From Nocardiopsis listeri (GTDB lineage Bacteria; Actinomycetota; Actinomycetes; Streptosporangiales; Streptosporangiaceae): 51,916 nt of DNA. The DNA lies in contig NZ_DYZD01000072.1 of NCBI RefSeq assembly GCF_020741345.1, positions 1-51,916 on the forward strand, in the 5' to 3' direction. Below are positions 40,776 to 51,916 of the stretch, one piece after another. Within the stretch, counting starts at the first letter, position 1. Every line of letters starts with the position of its first letter. The notes beneath the pieces were generated by a model. That model did not search any database. It was not told where the DNA came from and saw only the letters and a list, made by a program, of their open reading frames with translations. Made by a program: the position numbers and the translations under genes.

Positions 40776-41846
40776 GTGAAGCTGGACGACCTACTCGGGG
40801 AGTACTACGAGCTGGAACAACGGCTCGCCGACCCCGAGGTGCACGCGGACCCGGCCGAGGCGCGCAGGCTGGGCAAGCGCTACTCCCAGCTCACCCCGAT
40901 CATCGAGACCTACCGTCAGCTCAAGGCGGTCGAGAACGACATCGAGGCCGCCCGCGAGCTGGCCGCGGAGGACGCCTCCTTCGCGGAGGAGGCCGACCGG
41001 CTGACCGAGGAGGCCGAGCAGCTCACCGAGCGCCTGAGCTTCCTCCTCATCCCGCGCGACCCCGCCGACGACAAGAACCTCATCATGGAGGTCAAGGCCG
41101 GTGAGGGCGGCGAGGAGTCCGCCTTGTTCGCCGGCGACCTGGTCCGCATGTACCTGCGCTACGCCGAGCGGCAGGGCTTCAAGACCGAGGTCATCGACGC
41201 CACCCACTCCGACCTGGGCGGCTACAAGGACATCACCATCGCCTTCAAGAACAAGGGCAACCCCGAGCCCGGCGCGGGCGTGTGGCCCATGCTCAAGTTC
41301 GAGGGCGGTGTCCACCGGGTGCAGCGCGTGCCCGTCACCGAGTCCCAGGGGCGGATCCACACCTCCGCAGCCGGTGTCCTGGTCGTCCCCGAGGCCGAGG
41401 AGATCGAGATCGAGATCCACGAGAAGGATCTTCGCGTCGACGTCTACCGTTCCTCCGGACCCGGCGGGCAGAGCGTCAACACCACCGACTCCGCGGTGCG
41501 CATCACCCACCTGCCGACCGGCATCGTCGCCTCCTGCCAGAACGAGAAGAGCCAGCTCCAGAACAAGGAGCAGGCCCTGCGCATCCTGCGCGCCCGCATC
41601 TACGCCGAGGCCCAGGCCAGCGCGGACGCCGAGGCCAGTGCCGAACGCAAGAGCCAGGTCCGTACCGTCGACCGCTCCGAGCGTGTGCGCACCTACAATT
41701 TCCCGGAGAACCGCATCTCCGACCACCGGGTCGGTTACAAGGCCTACAACCTCGACCAGGTCCTCGACGGGGAACTGGGCGGGGTCATCAAGGCCCTGGT
41801 GGACGCGGACACCAAGGAGAGGCTCGAAGCCGCGCAGTCATCATGA
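40776..41846 (+). CDS. prfA: Peptide chain release factor 1
   Basis: A 356-residue release factor that reads UAA and UAG stops. The tripeptide PxT anticodon ([14 protein letters not shown]) and the catalytic GGQ ([18 protein letters not shown]) are both present, with the coiled-coil domain 1 at the N-terminus (about 1-110). GTG 40776 is the start. The stop overlaps the prmC ATG by four bases (ATGA), which matches function: PrmC methylates the Gln of this GGQ. Confidence 0.95.
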   Translation: MKLDDLLGEYYELEQRLADPEVHADPAEARRLGKRYSQLTPIIETYRQLKAVENDIEAARELAAEDASFAEEADRLTEEAEQLTERLSFLLIPRDPADDKNLIMEVKAGEGGEESALFAGDLVRMYLRYAERQGFKTEVIDATHSDLGGYKDITIAFKNKGNPEPGAGVWPMLKFEGGVHRVQRVPVTESQGRIHTSAAGVLVVPEAEEIEIEIHEKDLRVDVYRSSGPGGQSVNTTDSAVRITHLPTGIVASCQNEKSQLQNKEQALRILRARIYAEAQASADAEASAERKSQVRTVDRSERVRTYNFPENRISDHRVGYKAYNLDQVLDGELGGVIKALVDADTKERLEAAQSS

Positions 41847-42706
41847 ACTTCCTACTCGACGAGGTCGCCCGCGCCACGCTCCGACTGGCGGAGGCGGGCG
41901 TGGCCTCACCCCGCACCGACGCCGAGGAACTCGCGGCGTTCGTGCACGGTGTCCGTCGAGGGGAACTGCACTCGGTCGCCGACGCCGACTTCGACGCCCG
42001 TTACTGGGAGTGCGTCTCCCGCCGTGAGGCCCGCGAACCCCTCCAGCACATCACCGGACGCGCCTACTTCCGCTACCTCGAACTCCAGGTCGGGCCGGGG
42101 GTCTTCGTGCCCCGACCCGAGACCGAGATCATGGTGGACTGGGCGATCGAGACGCTGCGGTCCATGGACGTGGCCGACCCGTTGGTCGTGGATCTGGGTT
42201 CCGGTTCCGGGGCCATCGCCATCTCCATCGCCCAGGAGGTGCCGCGCTCGCGGGTGCACACGGTCGAGATCGACCCCGAGGCGCTGCGCTGGACCCGCCG
42301 CAACGTCGAGTCCAGCGGTCACGCCGATCGGGTGACCGCACACGAGGGCGACATGCGTACCTCCCTGCCCGAGCTCGACGGCAGGGTGGACCTGCTCATC
42401 AGCAACCCGCCCTATGTTCCGACCCGGGAGGCGCACGTCATCCCGCCGGAGGTACGCGACTACGATCCGGCCCCGGCGTTGTGGTCGGGCGAGGACGGTC
42501 TGGACATGATCCGCGACCTGGAGGCGGTCGGCCGTAGGCTGGTGCGTCCAGGAGGGGCCATGGCCATCGAACACCATGACGGCCAGGGCATCGACATCCC
42601 CCGGCTGTTCCCCGAGGACAAGGGCTGGCGTGACGTCCTCAACCGCAAGGACATGGCAAGACGCGATCGCTTCGTGGTCATGCGTCGAGCCGACGAGGAC
42701 GATTAG
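41843..42706 (+). CDS. prmC: Release factor glutamine methyltransferase
   Basis: A 287-residue SAM-dependent methyltransferase that methylates Gln in the GGQ of release factors. The N-terminal five-helix domain is followed by [13 protein letters not shown] and the SAM site [20 protein letters not shown] (ISNPPYVPT) is the active site. The ATG at 41843 is inside the prfA stop, so they are coupled. The RPETE motif and NPPY are the family signature; length and order are typical. Confidence 0.95.
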   Translation: MNFLLDEVARATLRLAEAGVASPRTDAEELAAFVHGVRRGELHSVADADFDARYWECVSRREAREPLQHITGRAYFRYLELQVGPGVFVPRPETEIMVDWAIETLRSMDVADPLVVDLGSGSGAIAISIAQEVPRSRVHTVEIDPEALRWTRRNVESSGHADRVTAHEGDMRTSLPELDGRVDLLISNPPYVPTREAHVIPPEVRDYDPAPALWSGEDGLDMIRDLEAVGRRLVRPGGAMAIEHHDGQGIDIPRLFPEDKGWRDVLNRKDMARRDRFVVMRRADEDD

Positions 42707-42789
42707 CCGCCGTTGGCCCTCACCCCCCAACCCCACCGTCGAACCGACATCTGTCCGGTCGACCCGTTCGAGATCGAGGTGAACCCAGG

Positions 42790-43635
42790 GTGAGCCGCAT
42801 CTACGACTGCGCGGACGAGACCGCCCGCAAGGACGGCATCGCCGACGCCGCGTCCGCGGTACGCCGAGGCGACCTGGTGGTACTGCCCACCGACACCGTG
42901 TACGGCATCGGCACCGACGCCTTCAGCCCGAAGGCGGTCGCTCGACTGCTGGAGACCAAGGGGCGTGGACGGGACATGCCGCCGCCCGTGCTGGTCGGCT
43001 CCATCCGTGCCGCCACCGCCCTGATCGACGACCTGGGCAACCACGGCCGGGATCTCATGGAGGAGTTCTGGCCCGGACCGCTCACCCTCGTGTGCACCGC
43101 CACCCCCAGCCTGTCCTGGGACCTGGGCGATACCAAGGGGACCGTGGCCGTGCGCATGCCGATGGACCCGGTGGCCCTGGAGCTGCTCAAGGAGACCGGA
43201 CCCATGGCGGTCAGCAGCGCCAACAAGTCCGGGCGGCCGGCCGCCGTCAACGCGGGGGAGGCCATCGAGCAACTCGGTGACGAGGACGTGTCCGTCTACC
43301 TCGACGGTGGGGAGAGCGACAGCCCGGTGGCCTCCACCATCGTCGACCTGACCTACGCGGTGCCGCGGGTGCTGCGGTCGGGCGCCATCTCCATCGAGGA
43401 GCTGCGGGCCGTGTGCGGGACCGTCATCGGTGAGCTGCGCAAGGGCCGCACCAAGCCGAAGAAGGACGAAACCGCCGAGACCGACGGGGAGACCGCCGCG
43501 GAGACCGCCGCGGCAGAGGCTCCCGACGACGCCGACAACGATGGTGGGACCGACGGTTCCGGCGAGGCCGAGGACACCGCCCGGACATCGTCCAGCGGGA
43601 CCGAGTCCGACACGTCCGGTAGCGACAAGAACTAG
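42790..43635 (+). CDS. L-threonylcarbamoyladenylate synthase (Sua5/YrdC) with acidic tail
   Basis: A 281-residue enzyme that forms threonylcarbamoyl-AMP for the t6A modification of tRNAs decoding ANN codons. The YrdC domain (residues 1-205) has VVLPTDTVYGIGTD, KGRGRDMPPPVLVG, and PMAVSSANKSG, the nucleotide and threonine site. After it comes an unusual tail of about 75 residues made of Glu, Asp, Thr, Ser and Ala, with no Sua5 domain. The tail is likely disordered. GTG 42790 is the start; the gene is 83 bases after prmC. The order prfA-prmC-Sua5 is widespread. Confidence 0.95.
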   Translation: MSRIYDCADETARKDGIADAASAVRRGDLVVLPTDTVYGIGTDAFSPKAVARLLETKGRGRDMPPPVLVGSIRAATALIDDLGNHGRDLMEEFWPGPLTLVCTATPSLSWDLGDTKGTVAVRMPMDPVALELLKETGPMAVSSANKSGRPAAVNAGEAIEQLGDEDVSVYLDGGESDSPVASTIVDLTYAVPRVLRSGAISIEELRAVCGTVIGELRKGRTKPKKDETAETDGETAAETAAAEAPDDADNDGGTDGSGEAEDTARTSSSGTESDTSGSDKN

Positions 43636-43646
43636 AGGGGCCGGCC

Positions 43647-44813
43647 GTGCGGGAGTACGCGCTCACCTTCGTCATCGCCGTCGCGGTGACCTACCTGCTC
43701 GTGCCGTTGGTACGCCGGGCGGCGATCGCCTTCGGCGCGGCGCCCCCCGTGCGCGACCGCGACGTGCACACCGAACCCATTCCACGGCTGGGCGGACTCG
43801 CCATCTACGGCGGGTTCGCCGCGGCGCTGCTCATCTCGGCGCAGCTACCGCACCTGCAGAACGTGTTCGTGGCCAAGACCTGGATCGGTCTGCTGTTGGC
43901 CGGCGGGCTCATCACCGTCATCGGAGTCATCGACGACCGGTGGGGGATGGACGCGCTGAGCAAGCTGGCGGGCCAGACCGCCGCGGCGGGCATCCTGGTC
44001 TGGCAGGGCGTGCAGTTGCTGTGGCTGCCGCTGCCCGGCACCCAGCTCTCCCTGGGCCCGTGGCTCGGGGCGATGGTGTCGATCCTGCTCATCGTGGCGA
44101 CCATCAACGCGATCAACTTCGCCGACGGCCTGGACGGCCTGGCCGCCGGTATCGTCGCGATCTCCTCGCTGGCGTTCTTCGCGTACTACTACGTGGTCGC
44201 GGTGGACCAGGGGTTCGAGCGCCAGTCCTACCCGGCGATGATCGCGATCATCCTGGCGGGCACGTGCCTGGGGTTCCTGTGCCACAACTTCCATCCGGCG
44301 AGGGTGTTCATGGGTGACACCGGGTCGATGCTGTTGGGTCTGCTGCTCACCTCGATCACCATCACCGTGACGGGGCAGTTCGACGCCAACACCGCCAGGG
44401 AGGAGTTCAACTCCTCCGGCCTGGTCGTCTTCCTGCCCATCCTGCTGCCGCTGTTGGTGATCGCGCTGCCCCTCGCCGACATGGTGTTGGCGATCGTGCG
44501 TCGCACACTGGCCGGTAAGTCGCCGTTCGCCCCGGACCGGGGCCACCTGCACCACCGTCTGCTGGACATGGGGCACACCCACACCCGCGCGGTGCTGTTG
44601 ATGTACCTGTGGGCGGGCATCGTCGCGTTCGCCGCGGTGTCGCTGTCGATCTTCGACTCCGCGTTCATCGTCCTCTCGGTCACGGTGTTGGTGGCCATCT
44701 GTGCGGTCGGTCTCATCGCCCTTCCGCGTCTACACCGTCGCGGACTGTTGCACTGGGGTGGCCGGAAGGGTTCTCGAGCGCGAACAGATCACCATTCGTC
44801 AACCGATGGATAA
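43647..44813 (+). CDS. Undecaprenyl-phosphate GlcNAc-1-phosphate transferase (MraY/WecA/TagO family)
   Basis: A 388-residue membrane enzyme that links a sugar-1-phosphate to undecaprenyl phosphate, the first step of teichoic acid or arabinogalactan-like polymer synthesis. About 11 helices. Catalytic motifs are IDDRWGMD, NAINFADGLDGLAAG (the D-D/N motif) and the cytoplasmic FMGDTGSMLLG; the HIP-like C-terminal PDRGHLHHRLLDMGH is the TagO/WecA type. GTG 43647 has GGGG upstream, 11 bases after Sua5. A hairpin with TTT (44917-44934) closes the transcript before the ATP synthase genes. Confidence 0.9.
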   Translation: MREYALTFVIAVAVTYLLVPLVRRAAIAFGAAPPVRDRDVHTEPIPRLGGLAIYGGFAAALLISAQLPHLQNVFVAKTWIGLLLAGGLITVIGVIDDRWGMDALSKLAGQTAAAGILVWQGVQLLWLPLPGTQLSLGPWLGAMVSILLIVATINAINFADGLDGLAAGIVAISSLAFFAYYYVVAVDQGFERQSYPAMIAIILAGTCLGFLCHNFHPARVFMGDTGSMLLGLLLTSITITVTGQFDANTAREEFNSSGLVVFLPILLPLLVIALPLADMVLAIVRRTLAGKSPFAPDRGHLHHRLLDMGHTHTRAVLLMYLWAGIVAFAAVSLSIFDSAFIVLSVTVLVAICAVGLIALPRLHRRGLLHWGGRKGSRARTDHHSSTDG

Positions 44814-44916
44814 AAGGCCGATCACGTTCGGGACGGAGGTCCCGTCGGGTGGTCCGAATGTGCGTGCTTGTGAAGGTCGAGACGAGTGTGTTCAAGGTGA
44901 CACAAGACCCGAAGAG

Positions 44917-44934
44917 GGCCCAGAACGGGCCTTT
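44917..44934 (+). terminator. Weak intrinsic terminator after the TagO/WecA gene
   Basis: GGCCC (44917-44921) and GGGCC (44927-44931) form a five-pair stem with loop AGAAC, followed by TTT. Short but well placed, 103 bases after the stop. Confidence 0.45.
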
Positions 44935-44940
44935 CGTGAG

Positions 44941-44960
44941 GCGTTAAGGGTGCGTTAAGG
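44941..44960. repeat. 11-base direct repeat upstream of the ATP synthase promoter
   Basis: GCGTTAAGG occurs at 44941-44949 and 44952-44960, exactly one helical turn apart, about 35-50 bases before the -10 box. That spacing is typical of OmpR/PhoP-type regulators, which bind direct repeats of 11 bases. Confidence 0.45.
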
Positions 44961-44970
44961 CGCCCCTGGA

Positions 44971-44998
44971 TTTCGTACCGAAAACCTTGTGATAGCTT
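44971..44998 (+). promoter_or_regulatory. Candidate promoter of the ATP synthase operon
   Basis: TTTCGT (44971-44976) and TAGCTT (44993-44998) are 16 bases apart, giving a leader of about 33 bases and an ATG at 45038 with a GGAG ribosome site. The -35 match is weak. Confidence 0.4.
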
Positions 44999-45037
44999 TC
45001 ACGAGCAGGTAACCACTGAACCCCACGGAGCTTCGTC

Positions 45038-45460
45038 ATGCAGGGACACGACGCCCGGATCCTCCGCGGCGCCGCGCTTCCGAGCGCCGCGTGCGGAGCC
45101 CTGGCCATTGCGATCTCGGCCCTGCTCGCAGGTACCGCGGGAGCTCTCGGTTCGGCCCTGGCGGTGGCCATCGTCATCGCCTGTTTCGGGCTGGGGCAGT
45201 GGGCGGTCATCCTGGTCACCCGGCGTAACAAGGACCTGTTCCTTGCCGCGAACCTCATCGGATTCGTGGTCAAGATGGCGCTGCTGGGCATCCTGTTGGT
45301 GACCCTCGGAGGAAGCCCCCTCATCGCCGACCTCAGCACCAACGCCTTCGTCTATAGCGCGCTGGTCGTGGTGCTGGCATGGCTTGGCGGGCAGACCTGG
45401 GCCACCTCCCGGGCGAAGATCCTCCACGTGGACCCCAGTGAGAGTTCGGAGAGCTCGTGA
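45038..45460 (+). CDS. atpI: ATP synthase I-like four-helix protein
   Basis: A 140-residue membrane protein with four hydrophobic helices (about residues 15-32, 38-60, 72-95 and 102-122) and an acidic end (SESSESS). Its position first in the ATP synthase operon and its helix layout fit the ATP-synt_I family (AtpI). Related proteins help assemble the c-ring or carry Mg or Ca; they are not needed for catalysis. A separate AtpZ-like protein follows, so both accessory proteins are present. The 105-base gap to the next gene contains TATA-like sequences that may act as another promoter. Confidence 0.75.
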   Translation: MQGHDARILRGAALPSAACGALAIAISALLAGTAGALGSALAVAIVIACFGLGQWAVILVTRRNKDLFLAANLIGFVVKMALLGILLVTLGGSPLIADLSTNAFVYSALVVVLAWLGGQTWATSRAKILHVDPSESSESS

Positions 45461-45565
45461 TGGGGTGCCCCGCCGCGTTCCGTGGGAGCGGGCGTTATAA
45501 CCTGTTCCACGGCAGGCGGAAGGCCACCTTCCAGCCGCGCCCCACATGCTATATTCCGGAGCGAG

Positions 45566-45796
45566 ATGAGCAGCGAGCCAGCCGAGAAGAAGGGTCCCGA
45601 AGCGCTACCCGCGCCACGCGAGGCCGATGGTTGGGCGCTCTTCTCGACTCTGCTTTCGGGTGTTCTCGTGTGGAGCGCGATCGGCTGGGGTGCGGACAGG
45701 CTTCTGGGTTTCCAGGCTCTCTTCCTGCCCATCGGGGCGGTTCTCGGTATGGCCGGTGCGATCTATCTGATCGTCGCCAAGACGCGTCACATCTGA
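45566..45796 (+). CDS. AtpZ/AtpI family small membrane protein
   Basis: A 76-residue protein with a polar, Glu/Pro-rich start and two helices (LFSTLLSGVLVWSAIGW, then FLPIGAVLGMAGAIYLIV). The two-helix hairpin with GWGADRL in the loop is typical of the AtpZ (ATPase gene 1) family, which accompanies F-type ATP synthases and influences assembly. ATG 45566 has GGAG five bases upstream. It lies between the atpI-like gene and atpB. Confidence 0.75.
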   Translation: MSSEPAEKKGPEALPAPREADGWALFSTLLSGVLVWSAIGWGADRLLGFQALFLPIGAVLGMAGAIYLIVAKTRHI

Positions 45797-45889
45797 GCAC
45801 CCCGCAGTCCCGCGTCGCCCGTTCCGCGACGACGCTAGCAGTAACAACCATCAACGAGGCTTTCTTGCGTCACGACGAAAGGATTCGCC

Positions 45890-46732
45890 GTGAGTGCTGA
45901 CGTGCGCATTCTCGCGGCCGAACCGGGTTGCCACCTCTTCGGTGACAACGGGTGCGGGTTCGAGGCCCCCACCATCGGGATGTTCTTCCCCGAACCGTGG
46001 TTCGCCAATATCCCCGGCAGCACGGGCATCGACCTGTACCTGGTTCTGTTGCTCGTCGCGGTCGGTGCCGTCCTGCTTCTGTGGTCGTGGTTCAGCAGGA
46101 AGCTGAGCCTCGTCCCCGGCCGCAGGCAGAGCGTCGGGGAGATGCTGGTCCTGTTCATCAGGGACAACATCACCCGTCCCACCATGGGTGCCAAGGGCGA
46201 CAGCTTCATCCCGTTCATGACGGGCATCTTCACCCTCATCCTGGCCATGAACTTCACCGGGCTGATCCCCGGCATGCTGCCGGTCAACAGCAACCTCGCC
46301 TTCACCGCGATGTTCGCACTGGTCATCTACGTGATGACCATCGTGATCGGTATCAAACACCAGGGCGGCTGGGGTTACTTCCGTAACCAGATCTTCCCGC
46401 CCGGGATGCCGAAGTGGATCTACGTCCTGGTCACCCCGATCGAGATCCTCTCGGTCTTCCTCATCCGCCCGGTCACGCACGCCCTGCGTCTGTTCGCGAC
46501 CATGTTCGCGGGCAGTCTGCTGCTGGGTGTGTTCGCCTACGGCGGCTGGTACATGCTGAACCTTTCGGCCGAGCCGGTCCTCGCCGCGGTCTCCGTGGTC
46601 TACTCCGGCGCCGCGCTGCTCGGTTACATCGCCTTCTTCGTCTTCGAGATCGCGATCATGCTGATCCAGGCCTTCGTGTTCACTCTGCTCGCGAGCCTGT
46701 ACCTCAACCAGTCGCTCGAAGCGGCTCACTAA
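45890..46732 (+). CDS. atpB: ATP synthase subunit a
   Basis: A 280-residue Fo subunit that forms the proton half-channels next to the c-ring. Five to six helices; the segment FLIRPVTHALRLFATMFAGSL contains the essential Arg that faces the c-ring carboxylates. The N-terminus, with ECPH-like GCHLFGDNGCGFEAP, is short and outside the membrane. GTG 45890 is the start. The order B-E-F-H-A-G-D that follows is the standard actinobacterial operon. Confidence 0.95.
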   Translation: MSADVRILAAEPGCHLFGDNGCGFEAPTIGMFFPEPWFANIPGSTGIDLYLVLLLVAVGAVLLLWSWFSRKLSLVPGRRQSVGEMLVLFIRDNITRPTMGAKGDSFIPFMTGIFTLILAMNFTGLIPGMLPVNSNLAFTAMFALVIYVMTIVIGIKHQGGWGYFRNQIFPPGMPKWIYVLVTPIEILSVFLIRPVTHALRLFATMFAGSLLLGVFAYGGWYMLNLSAEPVLAAVSVVYSGAALLGYIAFFVFEIAIMLIQAFVFTLLASLYLNQSLEAAH

Positions 46733-46859
46733 GACCCCCTCCGAGTTCCCCCGGTCCCGTGATCGGAAAGCAGGGACGAGGAGTGCTTAAGACCCGTCCA
46801 AACCGGCGAACTGACCTATTGCGTACCGCAACGCCGGACGTCGAGTAAAGGGAAACACA

Positions 46860-47087
46860 ATGGACATCGCTGCGATCACCGGCAACATCAACACCATCGG
46901 CTACGGCATCAGCGTCATCGGCGCCGGTATCGGTGTCGGTATCGTGTTCGGTCTCGGTATGCAGGCCATCGCCCGCCAGCCCGAGGCCCGCGGCCCGCTG
47001 CAGACCAACATCTACCTCGGCTTCGCGCTGGTCGAGGCCCTCGCCATCCTGGGCTTCGTTCTCGCCTTCGCCGCCCCCGGCGCCTAA
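46860..47087 (+). CDS. atpE: ATP synthase subunit c
   Basis: A 75-residue two-helix hairpin that makes the rotating ring. Helix 1 (GYGISVIGAGIGVGIVFGLG) has the glycine-rich packing face; the polar loop RQPE is present; Glu59 in helix 2 (FALVEALAIL) is the proton-binding carboxylate. The Glu with no Q or T ligand set is the proton-type pattern. The gene is 127 bases after atpB, which leaves space for a processing site or an added ribosome-binding element for high expression. Confidence 0.95.
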   Translation: MDIAAITGNINTIGYGISVIGAGIGVGIVFGLGMQAIARQPEARGPLQTNIYLGFALVEALAILGFVLAFAAPGA

Positions 47088-47121
47088 GGCGTTTTGCCAA
47101 CCGTTTTCTGATGGCAACTGA

Positions 47122-47687
<566 letters not shown>

Positions 47688-47688
<1 letters not shown>

Positions 47689-48509
47689 TGCGTGGTATCA
47701 GCCGTAACTCCCTGGCTGAGGCGACCCGACGCCTGGACGAGAACGTCCTGGCGTCGGCGGACGCCGCCCAGCACGCGGTCTCGCTCGGTGGCGAGCTCTT
47801 CGAGGTCGTCGCCCTGCTCGGCAACGAGCACTCCCTGCGCCGCTGGCTCGCGGACCAGGCCAACCCGGTGGAGAAGAAGACCGGTCTGATCGGTCAGATC
47901 CTCGAGGGCAAGGTGTCGCCGTCCACGGTCATCGTGGTCAACGACGTCGTGTCCCAGCCGTGGGCCGGCCCCCGCGACATGGTGGACGCGCTGGAGCGCC
48001 TGGCGGTCTACGCGACCGTCGCCTCCGTGGAGGGCACCCGTCTGGACGAGCTCGAGGACGAGCTGTTCCGGTTCGAGCGGATCGTCGTCGCCGAGCCGGA
48101 GCTGCGCGCGGCCCTCACCCGTGAGGGCGTGGCCGTCTCGCACCTGCACACCCTGGTCGAGAACCTGCTCTCGGGCAAGGTGAACTCCGCGACGCTGGCT
48201 CTGGTCAGCGAAGCGGTCACCCGCCCGCGGACACGTACTCTGGAACAGGCGCTCGACAACTTCGGGCAGCTGGTCGCCGAGCGCGCCCAGCGCTACATCG
48301 CGGTGGTGCGCAGCGCGGTCCCGCTGAGCGAAGCTCACCAGGACCGTCTCCGGACGATTCTGCAGCGCAAGTACGGCCGTGAGATCCACCTGAACACCGA
48401 GGTCGCCCCCGAGATCGTGGGTGGGCTTTCCATCCAGGTCGGCGACGAGGTCATCGACGGCACCATCGCCGGGCGCATCGCTGAGGTTCAGCGCCGTCTG
48501 GCCGGCTGA
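47688..48509 (+). CDS. atpH: ATP synthase subunit delta
   Basis: A 273-residue stator protein, the longer form seen in actinobacteria. The C-terminal part has the family signature [20 protein letters not shown] and [29 protein letters not shown]. The N-terminal half is a helical bundle. It joins F1 to the b dimer. It starts on ATG 47688, overlapping atpF by one base. Confidence 0.95.
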
Positions 48510-48583
48510 CACACGCGAATAAACGCAAGGCAAGCACGCACGGCGCCGGCCCGGCGCCATTTGAGAGCAAGGACAACGTAGAG

Positions 48584-50224
<1,641 letters not shown>

Positions 50225-50227
50225 CCC

Positions 50228-51916
<1,689 letters not shown>

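Overview
The window is a high-GC chromosomal segment from an actinobacterium. Three things point to this: a conserved block lysA-hom-thrC-thrB-rho-rpmE-prfA-prmC-(Sua5)-(TagO/WecA)-atpI-atpZ-atpBEFHAGD, frequent GTG starts, and many genes whose only recognisable promoter places the start codon at +1 (leaderless). The order and protein style fit the Streptosporangiales, with Nocardiopsis-like Nocardiopsaceae the best guess; that is inference, since no 16S gene is present.

Layout. Positions 1-9742 form a loose housekeeping and accessory region: the 5' part of an EF-G-like GTPase (minus strand, cut by the window edge), a CPBP-type membrane protease with a Pro-rich tail, an alpha/beta hydrolase, an MFS exporter, a secreted coiled-coil protein with an M15-like zinc-site C-terminus, peptide deformylase, an ANT-like nucleotidyltransferase, a CbiX/SirB-like protein that has lost its expected histidine, and an APH(6)-like kinase. 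The 840-base gap between the nucleotidyltransferase and the CbiX-like gene holds inverted repeats but no convincing gene. Positions 9766-12967 encode a KdpE/KdpD pair without kdpFABC; the KdpD has a substituted Walker A lysine. A probable small pseudogene and two related Pro/Gly or anchored lipoprotein-like proteins follow (13169-15331).

Positions 15383-19175 hold an AGPS-type FAD oxidase, a divergently read TetR regulator 17 bases away, and a glycerol-3-phosphate dehydrogenase read with the TetR gene, which looks like a glycerol-phosphate/ether-lipid unit. After an anti-sigma-type ATPase and a BASS transporter (with a perfect palindrome at its predicted start site) comes a clearly decayed two-component system (21054-22450: one nonsense codon, three frameshifts and an internal deletion). 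It is followed by a LURP-one-like protein, a DEDDh exonuclease and an intact ABC transporter/two-component module (23953-27756).

Positions 28975-35794 hold tRNA-Arg(CCG), then divergently a single-domain response regulator overlapping an ArgRS-derived anticodon-binding protein (NrtL), followed by the aspartate-family genes lysA, hom, thrC and thrB. rho (with a long leader and a large polar insert), a lactate permease, rpmE, prfA-prmC, Sua5, a TagO/WecA-type transferase and the F1Fo ATP synthase operon complete the window; atpD is cut at the right edge.

No prophage, insertion sequence, CRISPR array or integrase was seen. The parts most worth a second look are the NrtL/response-regulator/tRNA-Arg unit, the degenerate KdpD and CbiX proteins, the decaying two-component system, and the set of leaderless promoters and operator-like palindromes.
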